Source: Sesamum alatum (lineage: Eukaryota; Streptophyta; Magnoliopsida; Lamiales; Pedaliaceae). From it: a stretch of 64,000 bases of DNA. This document shows, one piece after another, positions 12,412 to 23,839 of this stretch. Where the stretch lies: positions 26,706,979 through 26,770,978 of the forward strand of contig JACGWO010000011.1 of NCBI GenBank assembly GCA_034509735.1. Reading direction: 5' to 3'. Position 1 is the stretch's first letter. The number at the start of each line of letters is the position of its first letter. The translations under genes were made by a program, and so were the position numbers. Below the pieces are notes generated by a model. The model saw only the letters and a list, made by a program, of their open reading frames with translations, was not told where the DNA came from and made no database searches.

Positions 12412-12841
12412 TCTATACTATTATAAATAGAAGAGGGTTTATAGACTCAAAGTAGTAGTTTTGATACCACTACACCAAATTATTATAATACCAAAAATAC
12501 CCTTCAACTTCCACATTCATATTGAATTAACTACTCAATCAAGTTTTTTTAAAAAAAATTAATTCCATGCAATTAATGTACTCAAAAAATTAAATTTACT
12601 CTCATTTTGTTTAAGCTTATTGTTGATTGAAATAGAAATAATAGATATTGAAAAAAAAAATTAATTTGAACAAAATATTTATTGACAATTAACGTATTAG
12701 AAAAAGTTATCGGATAGCTTTTATATGTGAGATTGTAAGACAATAAAAAGTTTTAATATACAAGAACAAATTATGAGCTTTAATAAAATAAAAATATTAT
12801 TAAAAAATATGCGCGCAAGTATTGCGTGCGACGGTCTCTAG
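12412..12841 (+). mobile_element. Non-autonomous Helitron, 430 bp
   Basis: The 5' end reads TCTATACTATTATAAAT, matching plant Helitron starts (TC plus TATA-rich). The 3' end has a GC-rich hairpin (GCGCGCAA...TTGCGTGC at 12811-12828), about 10 nt, then CTAG at 12838-12841. It sits between an A (12411) and a T (12842), the expected host dinucleotide. There is no RepHel coding sequence. Confidence 0.75.
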
Positions 12842-13025
12842 TTATTATATAAAAAAATTCTTTTTTTACCAATAAATATAGGTTAATGACACCGTCGCAC
12901 CACTTTTTTATAATGTCAAAAATAACATCAACTGATATGATAACTACTTTATTCACCTTTTCAAATTTTATATTAATTGATAAATTAGTTTTTGTTCTTT
13001 CTTTTCTTCTTTTTTTTTAATGTAA
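12842..13025 (+). mobile_element. 3'-truncated Helitron copy in tandem
   Basis: About 180 bp is nearly identical to the first part of the next element (shared AACTACTTTATTCA, TTTTATATTAATTGATAAA, TTTAATGTAAT). It starts right at the CTAG end of the preceding Helitron and stops exactly where the next Helitron's TC begins. It lacks its own hairpin end. Confidence 0.65.
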
Positions 13026-13310
13026 TCTATACTATTATATAAAATAAACCCCTTTTTTACTCACAAATGACGGTTAATGAAACCGTCGATCAAATTTTTA
13101 TAATGCCAAAAATAACCTCAACTGATATGATAACTACTTTATTCACATTTTCAAATTTTATATTAATTGATAAAATAGTTTTTTTCTTTCTTCTTCTTTT
13201 TTTTAATGTAATGCGTTAGTTTATATATTTTACTCTTATTTATAATATATTTTAAAGTGTAAAAAATTATTTATTATATGCACGCAAAAATGGTGTGCCA
13301 CGACAGTTAG
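13026..13310 (+). mobile_element. Non-autonomous Helitron, 285 bp
   Basis: The start is TCTATACTATTATATAAAA. Near the 3' end a hairpin (GCACGC...GTGTGC, about 13280-13298) is followed by ...ACAGTTAG, a variant of the CTAG ending. Both ends resemble those of 12412-12841, so they are one family. Short and non-coding. Confidence 0.68.
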
Positions 13311-13374
13311 ATAAATAGATTTACACTATCACAAGTTTAAAGCTCGTTTAGTATGCAAAACTCACTGTTTTATA

Positions 13375-13643
13375 GGGTTTAATGCAATTTATCTTCCCGT
13401 AATATTACAAATGAGCGAATTACCCCCCTGTGTAAAAATAATAATAATTTACCTCTATATGTTCTTCAAAATGGAGCAATTTACCTCCTTAGAGAAGGAG
13501 GTAAACTGTTTCATTTAAAAAAATACGGAGAGTTAAATTGATTCATTTTAAATAACACAGGGAGGTAAATTGGTATTTTATTTTTTATAGGGGGTAATTT
13601 GCTCATTTGCAATATCACAAGAGACTTGCTTGCATTTTTTCCC
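13375..13643. mobile_element. Foldback MITE, 269 bp
   Basis: The inverted ends are GGGTTTAATGCAA / TTGCATTTTTTCCC. The two halves pair over most of their length (ATTACAAATGAGCG against TTTGCTCATTTGCAAT). A perfect 9-bp duplication TGTTTTATA lies at 13366-13374 and 13644-13652. The same family is seen at 39135-40345. Confidence 0.88.
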
Positions 13644-14406
13644 TGTTTTATATAGGTGTATTATTGATTGGTAGGAACGGATTAAATTCCCTTAATTAGG
13701 GTATTTATATGAATTTAACCCGATTTTTTCCCAATAAATGAAAAAAGAAAGTTCCAAAATAGTGCATCACAAAATAACAAAATAGGAGTACAAGAATTCA
13801 GAAGTGTTTGTAAAGTGAAGTTATTCATAAAAGTTCCAATAATTTTCTTATTGTGGATTTAAATTTTTAATTTTGAATCCATCAATCCAACACAATCTTA
13901 ACCTGCATTTGAATGGAAGAATTTAGATTTGACGAAATAAATCTTAATTTTTTTAGCTCCAAACCATGTCAAATACAAATAAAGTGCTAGAATTTTTTTA
14001 ATTCGACTAGTGAAAATAACAAACGATATGAATTAAGTCATGGATATACAGTATATTGATGTGGGGTAATTTGTATTGTTTGGGATATTTATACTTGATT
14101 GTGTGTTGATTGAGCATCCTCACACGTGATATTTTTAGCGAGTCTAAATTCTTGAAATTTATATTTATTTATTCGTGAATGTACTATTTGATTCAAAATC
14201 ACTGATATAGTAATCAGCCTTTGATATTTATGATCAGGCTAGTGTTGCAATAATCAGCTTTGATATTATATCAATAAAGCCAAATTTAGTAGATGAAGTT
14301 ATTTTGGTTATAGATTCGAGTTTCTTATAGGTATTGATCCATTTTTATAATAGTAATAAATCTATTGTAATAATGCTTATATATTAGTTATACATATTTA
14401 TAATAA

Positions 14407-14866
14407 GGGTAATTACAGCTACCTTTCATGAAATTTGTCATAATTATAAATTTTACTTTATTGTTTAAAAAATTATAAATACCCCCTCATATGAAAAATA
14501 ATTATGTAACCCCTAAATGGAGATGTGAAAAGTACTACTTTACACTTATTGAATCTTTTATTGTTTCCAAAATTTTTTTTTTGAGAAAATGTAAAAAAAT
14601 CCGAGAGTGAGTAAAATAAATAATCTATAGAGAATATTAGTCCATACAAATATTTTAAAAAGTTCTAACAAATATATAAAATTATAACTTATAATCTAGA
14701 AAAGGCATTTTAGACAGTTTATCATAAAAATTGGATGAAAATCTAATGGAATGAGCTCATTGTTAGACGGACATTAAAGTCGTAAAGCTATTTCTAATTT
14801 TTTAAACAACGAGAATTATTATTTATAATTATATCAAACTTTAAAAAAATAATCATAATTTATCCT
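14407..14866. mobile_element. MITE, about 460 bp
   Basis: The left end GGGTAATTACAGC and the right end ...AATCATAATTTATCC are imperfect inverted repeats. 'AAAAAATTATAAATACCCCC' near 14470 has an inverted partner near 14800-14830. Flanks TTATAATAA (14398-14406) and CTATAATAA (14867-14875) agree at 8 of 9 bases. Same general family as 28934-29387 and 46799-47223. Confidence 0.7.
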
Positions 14867-14902
14867 CTATAATAACTATCATATATTAATAATTGATGAC
14901 TA

Positions 14903-15487
14903 AATCATGGTTTAAAGTTTCCAATCGTTTCCATCGAAATTATGGAAATGTTTTCCTTTTTGATATCATGAAAACCAAAATATATGAAAGTTTCGAAATT
15001 ATCTAGTTTCCTTCGAAACACTTTATTTTTCTTAATTTTACTTCAAAATCTTTGAGTTTCCTAGGAAACTGTTTATTTTTTTTAATTTTTCAGCTAAACA
15101 TTTATTTCATACTTTTAGATACAAATATATAAATTCTTGTGTTAGACATAAGTATTTCATTTAATGATAACAAATTAAATATAAGTATCTACGTAATATA
15201 GATATTTTATAGCACATAGTTAAACATAAATATTATATTATTATTTAGTTTCAAATAGCAACTATATCAATTAATAACTCCAAATATATAATTATACTAC
15301 ATAAAAATAATATCAATCGGCTAAATAATACAAAATTAAACTACATATATTTGAATTAAAAAAAAGAAAGATAATATTTTAATATTTTTTATTATTAGGT
15401 TTGTTTTTTTAATTTTATAATGTTTTTATAGCATTTTTGTTTTCGAAAAATTTCTATTTATTTTAAACGAAATTTTAAACCATGATT
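14903..15487. mobile_element. TIR element, about 585 bp, class unclear
   Basis: AATCATGGTTTAAAGTTTC at the left end returns inverted as GAAATTTTAAACCATGATT at the right end. The interior is AT-rich with several TTTCGAAA-like motifs and no coding frame. It ends about 170 bp before the phosphatase gene's promoter. Confidence 0.6.
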
Positions 15488-15626
15488 AAAATTGAATTGA
15501 CGGAGTGGAAGATTCGACAGAGAAACATTATTACTTTTGAGTTTGACCCGAAATGAAAAGTCAAAGGTAAGTGGTTGGTGCAGCCTCCTTGACGGCACAG
15601 GCGATCCTTCCTCCTGCTCTTCCTAA

Positions 15627-15663
15627 CCAATCAGAGACGCCCACGCCGCACCACTATAAAAGG
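15627..15663 (+). promoter_or_regulatory. CCAAT box and TATA box of the phosphatase gene
   Basis: CCAATCA lies at 15627-15633 and TATAAAAGG at 15655-15663, about 110 bp upstream of the ATG at 15770. Spacing and order fit an RNA polymerase II core promoter. No transcript evidence is available. Confidence 0.6.
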
Positions 15664-15769
15664 AAAGCATTCCGCTCCAGTCCACCGCATTACGCCCCGA
15701 GGCCGAATCCACAGAAAGCAACTCCTTCTCTAATACAGCTGCGAAAAAAGCTTGTCCCAAATCCTAATC

Positions 15770-16397
15770 ATGGGTTCCTCCGATGGCGACGGCGCAGGCG
15801 CCACCGCCGAGCAGCCGCAACTCTACCAAAACCTCGTGGTAATGCGCCACGGCGACAGGTTAGATAACTTCGTGCCGCTTTGGGCGGCGTCGGCGCCGCG
15901 TCCGTGGGACCCGCCGCTGGTGGAGGACGGCAAAGTCCGGGCCTTCAGTACCGGAGAGAAGTTCAGGAAGCAGCTTGGGTTCCCGATCCATCGGGTATTT
16001 GTCTCCCCCTTCCTGAGATGCCTCGAGACCGCCGCGGAGGTCGTCTCCGCCTTGTGCGCTGTTGCTAATACTTCCGATGATCCGAATGACTTGACCTCCA
16101 ACGGCGTCCTTGTTGATCCTTCCAAAATCAAGGTCAGTAGTTCTGAGCACATTTGAAATCGTTTGTGGTTTGTCAGCAATGGTGTTACTATTTCTCTTTT
16201 TTGTGTTTTTTTTTCCTCCTATTCTCATGTTTATTGAGTTTGCTTTTATTACTGCTGAAGCTATGTCTGAAATCTGGTTTGACAATTTGTTTATTTTCAA
16301 TCCCTTTTCTTTATAGTTTTTGTTTCATCAATTGTAGTTGTGGGTTGTTGGTTAGTTTCTGTCATAATGAAAGCAGACGCCTTTAAGATTGAGAGAA

Positions 16398-16443
<46 letters not shown>

Positions 16444-18433
16444 AGGAAAGTAATCAAACTTAATGAAACTCAGGTTATACTATATTTGGTTGCTGTTAGG
16501 AATTATGTCTTGTTCTTGGGCTTCTTTGGATGAATGGTTCATATACATCCACTGATACTATAAGAATAATTTTGTGGTATGAGCTGGATACTTTAATCAT
16601 GGATGTACATGTTAGAGGATTTTCTTTGAATCATGTGCTTTAAGTTTTGCTATTTTGATGTAACAAGACGTGTTGAAGTTCGAGAATCCAATTCTGACTG
16701 GCAATTCTGTCGTGGGCAGTTCAGGAAAAATGGGTGCAACTTGTGTGAAATCAGTTTGACTAATTGTAGAAATCTAGTTGAATTTTAATTGGGAAGAAAT
16801 ATTTGACTTTAACTTATCATTTATTGGAGATTTTGACAGCGATGACCAGGGATTGACTTAAAGTAATGAAATAGTTGAAGACTGATACAATCGGTTGTAC
16901 GAGCTTAATAGTCACATTTACTGCCACTGTGTTCATATAGCAGTATCTGATCTCTCATTTGGAGGAGTCATATCCTATGGAAGTTGGTGCATAATGTAAA
17001 TGTAATGGATGAGACGTAACGCTACTTTCCTTCCACTCCTTGGAACAACCTTTGATATGATCTCCCACACAATATTGCTTGCATTGTTAACTTACAGAAT
17101 GCACTGACCTTTCTGCACCGTGTGAAGCTACCTGCAGTTGTATCTTGGTGCCTTAATAGTTTCATCTCTTACAAAGCCCTGGCACTCAGTGTAGTACTGT
17201 GGTTTTGTTTTACTCTCTTTCTGTAGCCCGTGTACTCTTAGTGAAATGGTAATTACAAGGGAATTTTTTGTGATTGTATAGTTGTGCTCTCATGTCTTGT
17301 TTCTCTAAATTAATCCCTTTAGCAATCATGACGACATGCTTAACCGTATTACCGTTTGATTAAATAGAAGATTTTACTATGTACTAATAAGCATCAATCT
17401 GTGCTATTCAGGGTCTTTTGTAATTTACAGATTTTTTTAGGATTCTTTCAGCATTCTGTAATAGATTTGTTTCGTTCTATCGACTAATATCTGAATAGAT
17501 ATGTTTAGGAACACAGTGATCTAATAATAAGACACTACCTTGCATGTATAGCATCTCAAGTTAAACTTGTTTACATTTTTTTCAGGTCTCAATCGAATAT
17601 GGTTTATCTGAGATGTTGAATTCCCTAGCTATTCGAGATAACGTGGCTCCTAAAGATGGGATGTTTAGTTTTGATATCAACCAGTGCCAAGCTGTCTTCC
17701 CAGCTGGAACTGTTGATAATACTGTTGAAATGGTTTATAAGCAGGTGATTCTTTAACTCTTGGTGTCACCTTTATAATTTGCTTGTCTCAGCCATGTATT
17801 TGTGCTAGTTTAAGTTTCTCCTGTGCTGAAAGTGATGTTTGCTTGTCATTTTAGCTGCCAAAATGGCAAGAGACGGTAGAAGATGCTAGGGCCAGATATG
17901 TTGAGGTGATCAAGACTCTCGCTGACAAATATCCTTCAGAGAACTTGTTACTAGTGACGCATGGTAAGCTTTGTTGAGTGCAGGTGGTCAAATAGGGAGA
18001 ATCTTTGTATTATCCGTTTCCATATTCTTGAGCAAAATCTTGGTTATAACTTATTAAATGCCAAATATTCTCCATTCTGCATTGAACTACTAATTAGGAT
18101 TCGCAGACTTGATTAATGTTATCATTTTTCCTTATCGCTAGTCAGTACAGTTGCATTTCTTGAAATCTTATGGTGTGAAACGAATGCCTCAGCAACTGTT
18201 GCTTACCATCATACTTGCTTTCAGGAGAAGGAGTTGGATCTGCTGTTGCCAGTTGGTTGAACGATGTTATGGTAAGTGAAGTTGAGTATTGTGGGTATTC
18301 AGTCGCAAGCAGACCTATAGTTTTTGGTGAAAATCGATCATTCACTGCTGGAGACTTTGTCGGGTCATCCAAGGGTTTAGTTGGTATTTCATTAGCCATT
18401 GTACCGGATGGTCCTGCTCAAAACTCAACATAG
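15770..18433 (+). CDS. Histidine phosphatase superfamily ('phosphoglycerate mutase family') protein
   Basis: Four exons join in frame at GT-AG sites: 15770-16132, 17586-17744, 17855-17963 and 18225-18433, giving 279 residues. Residues 26-29 (RHGD) are the phosphohistidine motif. SPFLRC (79-84) carries the conserved second arginine. THGEG (around H210) supplies the second catalytic histidine. In this superfamily a histidine accepts the phosphate, but the substrate cannot be told from sequence; the plant 'PGM family' name does not mean glycolytic activity. There is no clear targeting peptide. I chose the ATG at 15770 because it is the first ATG in this frame after the TATA box. The gene is convergent with DUO1, as I recall for the Arabidopsis counterparts near At3g60450. 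Confidence 0.88.
16399..16440. repeat. (TA)n microsatellite in the phosphatase intron 1
   Basis: A run of about 21 TA dinucleotides. It is likely to vary in length between individuals. Confidence 0.95.
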
Positions 18434-18947
18434 AAACGGCGTTCTGCCCATCATTCTTTCTGGTACTTGTTCACTGTACCAGATATCACTTGGCCATTTG
18501 TAATGCCACAGCTTCTGTAATGACAAAGCACGATTGTGAAACAACGATTTACATGGTTAGCGGATCTGTATTCTTGACATGTTACACGAACGATAGCTTT
18601 ATCCAGATGCTACATCTTAAATCCAGATAATGTGAAAGCGTATTTGTACCAAACATAAATATTGAGTTTATCTTCTGCCAGTACAGTAGAGAATAAAGGC
18701 TCTGTTAGTCTTGTTGCATTTTCTCAAAAATCATGTTTTAGGACAGGTTTAAGGTAGCTAAAACATTCTACTATGCAATAAGATCAGATAAAAGTAACAG
18801 AAAACAGGAGATCATTTGCAGATGTAGCAACTGAAAAGAGAGCCAATTAAAATGTTTAAGGTCAGTAGAAAAGAATCAGCAGCTATAGCATAAACTACTA
18901 CTCATTAGACAAACGCTAACGACTGAACGTCTGAAAGATCAATCCAC
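18434..18947. other. Short convergent intergenic region (3' UTRs)
   Basis: 514 bp lies between the stop codons of two convergent genes. It presumably holds both 3' UTRs and polyadenylation sites; ATAAAG/AATAAA-like words occur near 18693. No other gene was seen. Confidence 0.6.
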
Positions 18948-20269
18948 TCATGGCCATTCTGATGGGCTAGGAAGTGGTTCGATATCATCAAACAGGTCGA
19001 TTGGTGGGAAGTCAGTAATGAACGTGTCGAGGTCCACAGTGTCATTACTCTCTGCCCTTCCTGCAATTTGACAGCTTCTATCTGGTTCAAAACACGGTGG
19101 CTCAAACTCGTCTAGGAAATTAGGATCACCGAGTCTATTAACAAAGTCTTGGCTTTCCAGTGCCAGAGAAAAGTCCGGTTGAAGCTGTGGAATTTGAGGG
19201 AAGGAAAGGTGTGATTCTTGCTCAGGGAACGGTTTCTTCTGAGAAGTATCATAGTCAAGTTGAAGGGCGTTTTGGTCGAGTGTTAGCGTGCTTGGATAAA
19301 CCAGGTCCTGAAATGGCACCATTTTTATTGTGTCGTTGTCATCCATATGGGACGACGAGCAGGTCTGTGATTTTGCTACTGATTCTTCGTCTGTCGATGA
19401 GCTGAACTTTGGTGCCTAAGAATCAGACAAAAAGTTAGTCAATTTTGATCATTTTTCTGTCAAGAGAGTGAAAAATGAACTGCTCACCTCTACAGAGGGA
19501 AGATCAAGAAAGGCAGGTGCTTGGACTTGCACAGTGCTCTTGTATGAGTTGGTGGATGATGATGCAGAAGAAGTCTGCAGAATTCTTGCTAGCCTCTTCT
19601 GCCTGCTGCTCCAGAAATTCTTGACATCGTTGTCCGTTCGTCCGGGCAGATACGTCGCGATTCTGGCCCATTTGTTCCCAAACTGTGCTTGCAGATCAAT
19701 CACTGTTCTCTCCTCCTCTGCTGAAAACTTCACCCCACTACAACACACACAGCAGCAACATGAAAGCTCTTATATGGGGAATTACAGCAACTTTCTGGGT
19801 AAAATCTGGTACAGATCATCAAATTCACACACACACACACATCAAGAAAGCATTTTTCACCTATAAACACCACCATCATCATGATTCGCCAACCGGGCCG
19901 GGCTCCCTCATTTCATCGAACACATATCAAACTCAAAAACACACAGCACACTCACCACATCCAACATCAAACAAACAGAGTTTTCTACCACATACTCATC
20001 AAACTCATACATCCACACTCAGAAACACAAAATGCAATGGTTATGGCATACGTTTTCAACTCGGGCCGGAGTTTATTAACCCAACGGAGACGACAGGACT
20101 TGCCGGTCCTACGCAGAAGGCCTTTGGATCGAATGGAGCTCCAGTCTCTGGGCCCGTATTTCTTCACATGGTTTATCAACACCTCATCCTCTTCAGCCTT
20201 CCATGGCCCTTTCTTGATCTGATCTCCCACTTCATCATACTGCACCATCCTCCTCTTCCCTTCCATCAT
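18948..20269 (-). CDS. DUO1: R2R3-MYB transcription factor DUO POLLEN 1
   Basis: Three exons (20052-20269, 19488-19737, 18948-19415) join in frame to 311 residues. R2 runs from about residue 19 (KKGPWKAEEDEVL) to 71 and R3 follows (FGNKWARIATYLPGRTDNDVKNFW). The R2 signature GLLRRTGKSCRLRWVNKLRP has the extra residue and wording peculiar to DUO1 rather than ordinary R2R3-MYBs. The C-terminus is acidic (DLDTFITDFPPIDLFDDIEP), fitting an activation region. In Arabidopsis DUO1 acts in the nucleus of the male germ cell and switches on sperm-cell genes. Two adjacent ATGs start the frame (20269 and 20266); I list the first. A promoter module and a miR159-like site are listed separately. Confidence 0.93.
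20123..20143 (-). promoter_or_regulatory. miR159-like target site inside DUO1 exon 1
   Basis: The 21 nt encoding W-S-S-I-R-S-K in R2 are complementary to miR159a (sequence from memory) except for two G:U wobbles and one A:G mismatch opposite miRNA position 12. DUO1 has been listed among miR159 targets in Arabidopsis. Because the site falls in a strongly conserved protein motif, coding constraint may explain part of the match. Confidence 0.6.
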
Positions 20270-20502
20270 TCTCCACACACAGAACACACACTGCAACAAA
20301 TTTAGGCCAAAAATGGCTGAGAGAAGAAAGTTGAGTTTCCAAGTTTGAATTTTGCATGGAAGAACTGTGTAATCCAGTTCCAGGATCTTTTGCGCGGTTC
20401 TTTGCTTGCAGATTTGAAGTGGGATATTGTCTTTTTTTTTTTTCTTTTAATTTTTATTTATTTTGTATTTCTCTTGTGTGTGTGTGTGATGTATGGATAG
20501 TG

Positions 20503-20589
20503 ACGGTTAAGACGGTTAACCCCACTATCTGCCCACTAATTACCCCTCATTCCCCAACTTTTACTCTAAATTCAAACTTAGTCCCACAA
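20503..20589 (-). promoter_or_regulatory. DUO1 promoter module resembling ROD1
   Basis: Upstream of DUO1 the minus strand has two tandem YAACYGY MYB sites (20503-20509 and 20512-20518, both TAACCGT). It also has three DNGTGGV sites (20521-20527, 20532-20538, 20583-20589). This is the combination described for the conserved eudicot module ROD1, where the GTGG motifs are needed for germline expression and the MYB sites give positive feedback by DUO1 itself. It lies 234-320 bp before the ATG. The match is by motif only. Confidence 0.65.
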
Positions 20590-20599
20590 GTTGAGGAAA

Positions 20600-22340
20600 T
20601 TCCATTTCTTGCTCTTTTGAAATGGGCCGAAATGATGGGCTCATTAATGGGGTAAAGAATCAGTATTTGGGCTAAAAGCTCTTAATCCAGCCCATTTCTC
20701 TACCCGGCCACGAGGTAAACCTAATTTTAAGCAAGAACTTGGTGAAAATTAGAGAAATAAATAAAACTACTCGATACTCGATTGAAATTAATTAATAAAA
20801 GTTTATTTAATTTTGATTTATTAAACTTAACAAATCAAATTTGAACATAATTTATTATTCGATAAGCTTGCAAGCTAGGTGCAAACTCGATTTGATTAGT
20901 GTAAAAATAATAAAATATACTTAAATTGTATATCAAATTATTAGAGTTTGATTCATGTTTGACCCAATTAAGAGAGTGTGTGCACGGGCTTTGAAAAAGT
21001 GCTTTTCAACTTCTTGATTCAGAAATTACTTTTAAGGTATTTTGGATGCCAACTTATGTTTCTGGAACTGTTACAAAAAGCACTTTTATGCTAAAAGTTA
21101 GAGCACATTTGGGGAGGGGGGGGGGGGGGGGGGGGGAGGGGGGGCTTCTAGCTGCTTTGGTATGTTTGTAAATAAATTCAACTTCCTTTTAAACTACTTT
21201 ACCCTCATTATAATGATTTTAATTCGATTTTCATCTTTTTAATTTATTTCCAAAATTACTCATCTAAAATTGTTGTTAGATTTTAAATCATTTGAATAAT
21301 GTATTACTAACAAAATTTATAATTTCAAATATTTAATATTTTAAAACTTTAAATTTTATTTTCTATATTATATGATATTATTCTTAAATCATAGAAAAAT
21401 ATAAATTAAATAGTTATGATTAATTAAAAAATAATACTTTTTGTCAATCGTGCAAGTTTATTTATTGTGTATGAGTGAGCAATTATATTACATAAAGGGA
21501 ACATTATTGCATTAAACATCTAGGTTTTTTTATTAGTATTGAATATTTTAATAATATAATGATAATTATTTTGTAAAAAGGTAAATATTAAATATACTAA
21601 TTGAAATAAAATTTATTATTTATGGCGAAAAATAATTATTATAATCAATTAAACTTGTTTTAGAATTAATTTTTCCCGAACACTACCTGATTTAGCTTTT
21701 ATCTTTGTTTCACTTTTTTTTCCAAACACTACTCACTTTTAGTTTTGCTATAACTTCCAACATTTTCTATGAAAATAACTTTTCTAAAAGCAAAAGTTCT
21801 CACAAACATTCTCTAAAACTTAAACAATGATATATTCAGCTCAACTGAAATAATTTACTCCAGGTGAAGATAACCTTTTTTTTTTAAGCAAATGAATTAT
21901 AACATTTTCCAATACCACAAGATCTTTTTTTTTTCCCCCTAGAATAAGAGTCATATAAATATTTAAAAGCTACAATAATTTATTAAATTTCCCGAAGTCA
22001 TCTTTACTCTTCCTAATATTGAAATGTGTTTAGGAATTCTAATCGAGACCTAATTATTAATAGAAATATATATACATATATACTTTATACAGTGGGGACG
22101 TTGTCAAGCCCGATCAAACTCATACTATCGACAAGGTTTGACTGTGCCTTGGCCCTTGGACTATTAACCCATCATCAACATCATCATCATTATTATTAGC
22201 CCATCATTTGAGAGGTTACCCATCAACTTTTTTTTTTCATGAAAACGACCAAAAAAAACCATGAATGTTGTGCTTCATGAATCATGACTGCCATAAGAAA
22301 TGTAACAATTTCCTCATGCTGAAGTCTGAAACCAACTGCT
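20600..22340. other. AT-rich intergenic region with a long G-tract
   Basis: Contains a G-rich tract at 21111-21144 and otherwise AT-rich sequence. The flanks near 21000-21110 and 21670-21830 share AAAAGC/GCTTTT-rich words in opposite orientation, hinting at a degraded TIR element. No gene was seen. Confidence 0.4.
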
Positions 22341-22649
22341 TTAGAAGAACAAACAAATCATAAACTTTTCTTAACTTGTTCAAAAAGCAATTTCTCCCAT
22401 CTCCTCACTTTTAGATACCCTCTCTTCACTAGTTAGAATCACATAGTTTTACTTCCTACTTAGCTAAGAAGAAAGCTTGCTCCATCTTGTATTCTCTCAA
22501 CACCAGGTTAAAATTCTTCCCAAAATTATTAATTTTATCTTAATATTTTCTATTGTTGATTTTCAATTTTCTATGACAAATAAATCATCTAATGCCTTGT
22601 AATAGAAAGATAAAACATTGTTAATGCAATGCGGTTAATTGTTATGTTA

Positions 22650-23345
22650 AAGATCGCCTACAACACTTGAGAGATAATGGATGAGATGCATTCTTGAAAG
22701 AAGTCGACACGTTTTGTGGTAAAAGGTCTATTTTAGTTTCAAAGATGGAAGATACTACATCTATTCGAGGTCGTTCAAGGTGTGAGGTGCAACGAGTAAC
22801 TTTTATCACCATTATCATGTTGAATTTTCTTTTGCTATTATTGATTAATTATTGCTGAAATCAATAATCGATTTAGTGATACATTTACAGAACTACTCAT
22901 ATGCATATATCATGCTTGACACGATAAACTCCTTTGTCAAATTCGATCATGTCATGCTCATTCGTTTTGTTGAGATTTTTGATATTCTTTTATTGAAAGA
23001 CCAACTTGAAACATATATTTTCGATATGATGTGAAGTTCTGAATTTTCAAGTTGTCATGAACTTTCAAGTCTTGCTGTCAAGATGGTTGAAACTAGAAAA
23101 CGCATGATTTTCTCCATTGGTGTATTGGCTTTTTAAACTAGAATTGATATTACCCATGACAACATATGTAAAAAGAGCATTTTCAGCAACGGATATCATC
23201 AAAACAAATTGCAAAATAAGATAGGTGATGAATGATTGAATGACTTGATGATTTGTTATATTGAGGGGGAGATATTTGTTTATATCAATGACGAAGTAAT
23301 TTTGCAACATTTTCAGAACATGCAAACTCGTATGATTTCAACTCG
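22650..23345 (+). pseudogene. hAT transposase C-terminal relic
   Basis: Successive pieces read as the end of a plant hAT transposase (zinc-finger MYM-type-like): LQHLRDNG-stop-DAFLKEVDTFC, then RGRSR, HHYHVEFSFAIID, a central part (22852-23034), and the dimerisation region with KRAFSATDIIKTN...MNDLMICYIE...HFQNMQTR near 23160-23330. There are many lesions, including TGA at 22682-22684 where the family has Trp, and several frame changes. It is inactive. Confidence 0.75.
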
Positions 23346-23839
23346 CCCCTTGTTGTCAGAGTAATAATTATAAAGGTTAGTACTATGTATGTATGTATGT
23401 ATGCATTTAACGTACAATGATGAATTATAATAATTTTTTTAATGAATTTATAATAATTATTTAATTTTGCTAGGGCTTAGCTAGGTTTCTTATCGCCACC
23501 AATTATACATATCCCAAAGGCCCTTCTAGTTTTCTAAGGGTTCGTTTACTTTGAGTGTTCGATTAAATGGATGATATGCTAAATGTGACTAAATGTATGA
23601 TAAAAAAAATCCTGAATTAATTATAAGTTGTTTACTTTGTGGGATATTGTAAAGCTGAGTACATTATGTAGTTTGTTTACTTTGATGGATAGATTAATTT
23701 TCAATTGCAAATGTCTGTTATGCCCCTTCTTGTTTGAATTCCCAAATTTTGGCTTCATGAGCCCTAGACTACTCGAACTAAATTGAATCACCCATTGCAC
23801 TCTTCAGTTGCGATAAGCTACCCGAGAGCTATAGCGAAA

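Noticed and set aside
19685..20305. 206-codon open frame antisense to DUO1
   Set aside because: It lies opposite DUO1 exon 1 and intron 1, is rich in His/Thr from the CA-rich intron, and has no family resemblance. It is a shadow of the real gene.
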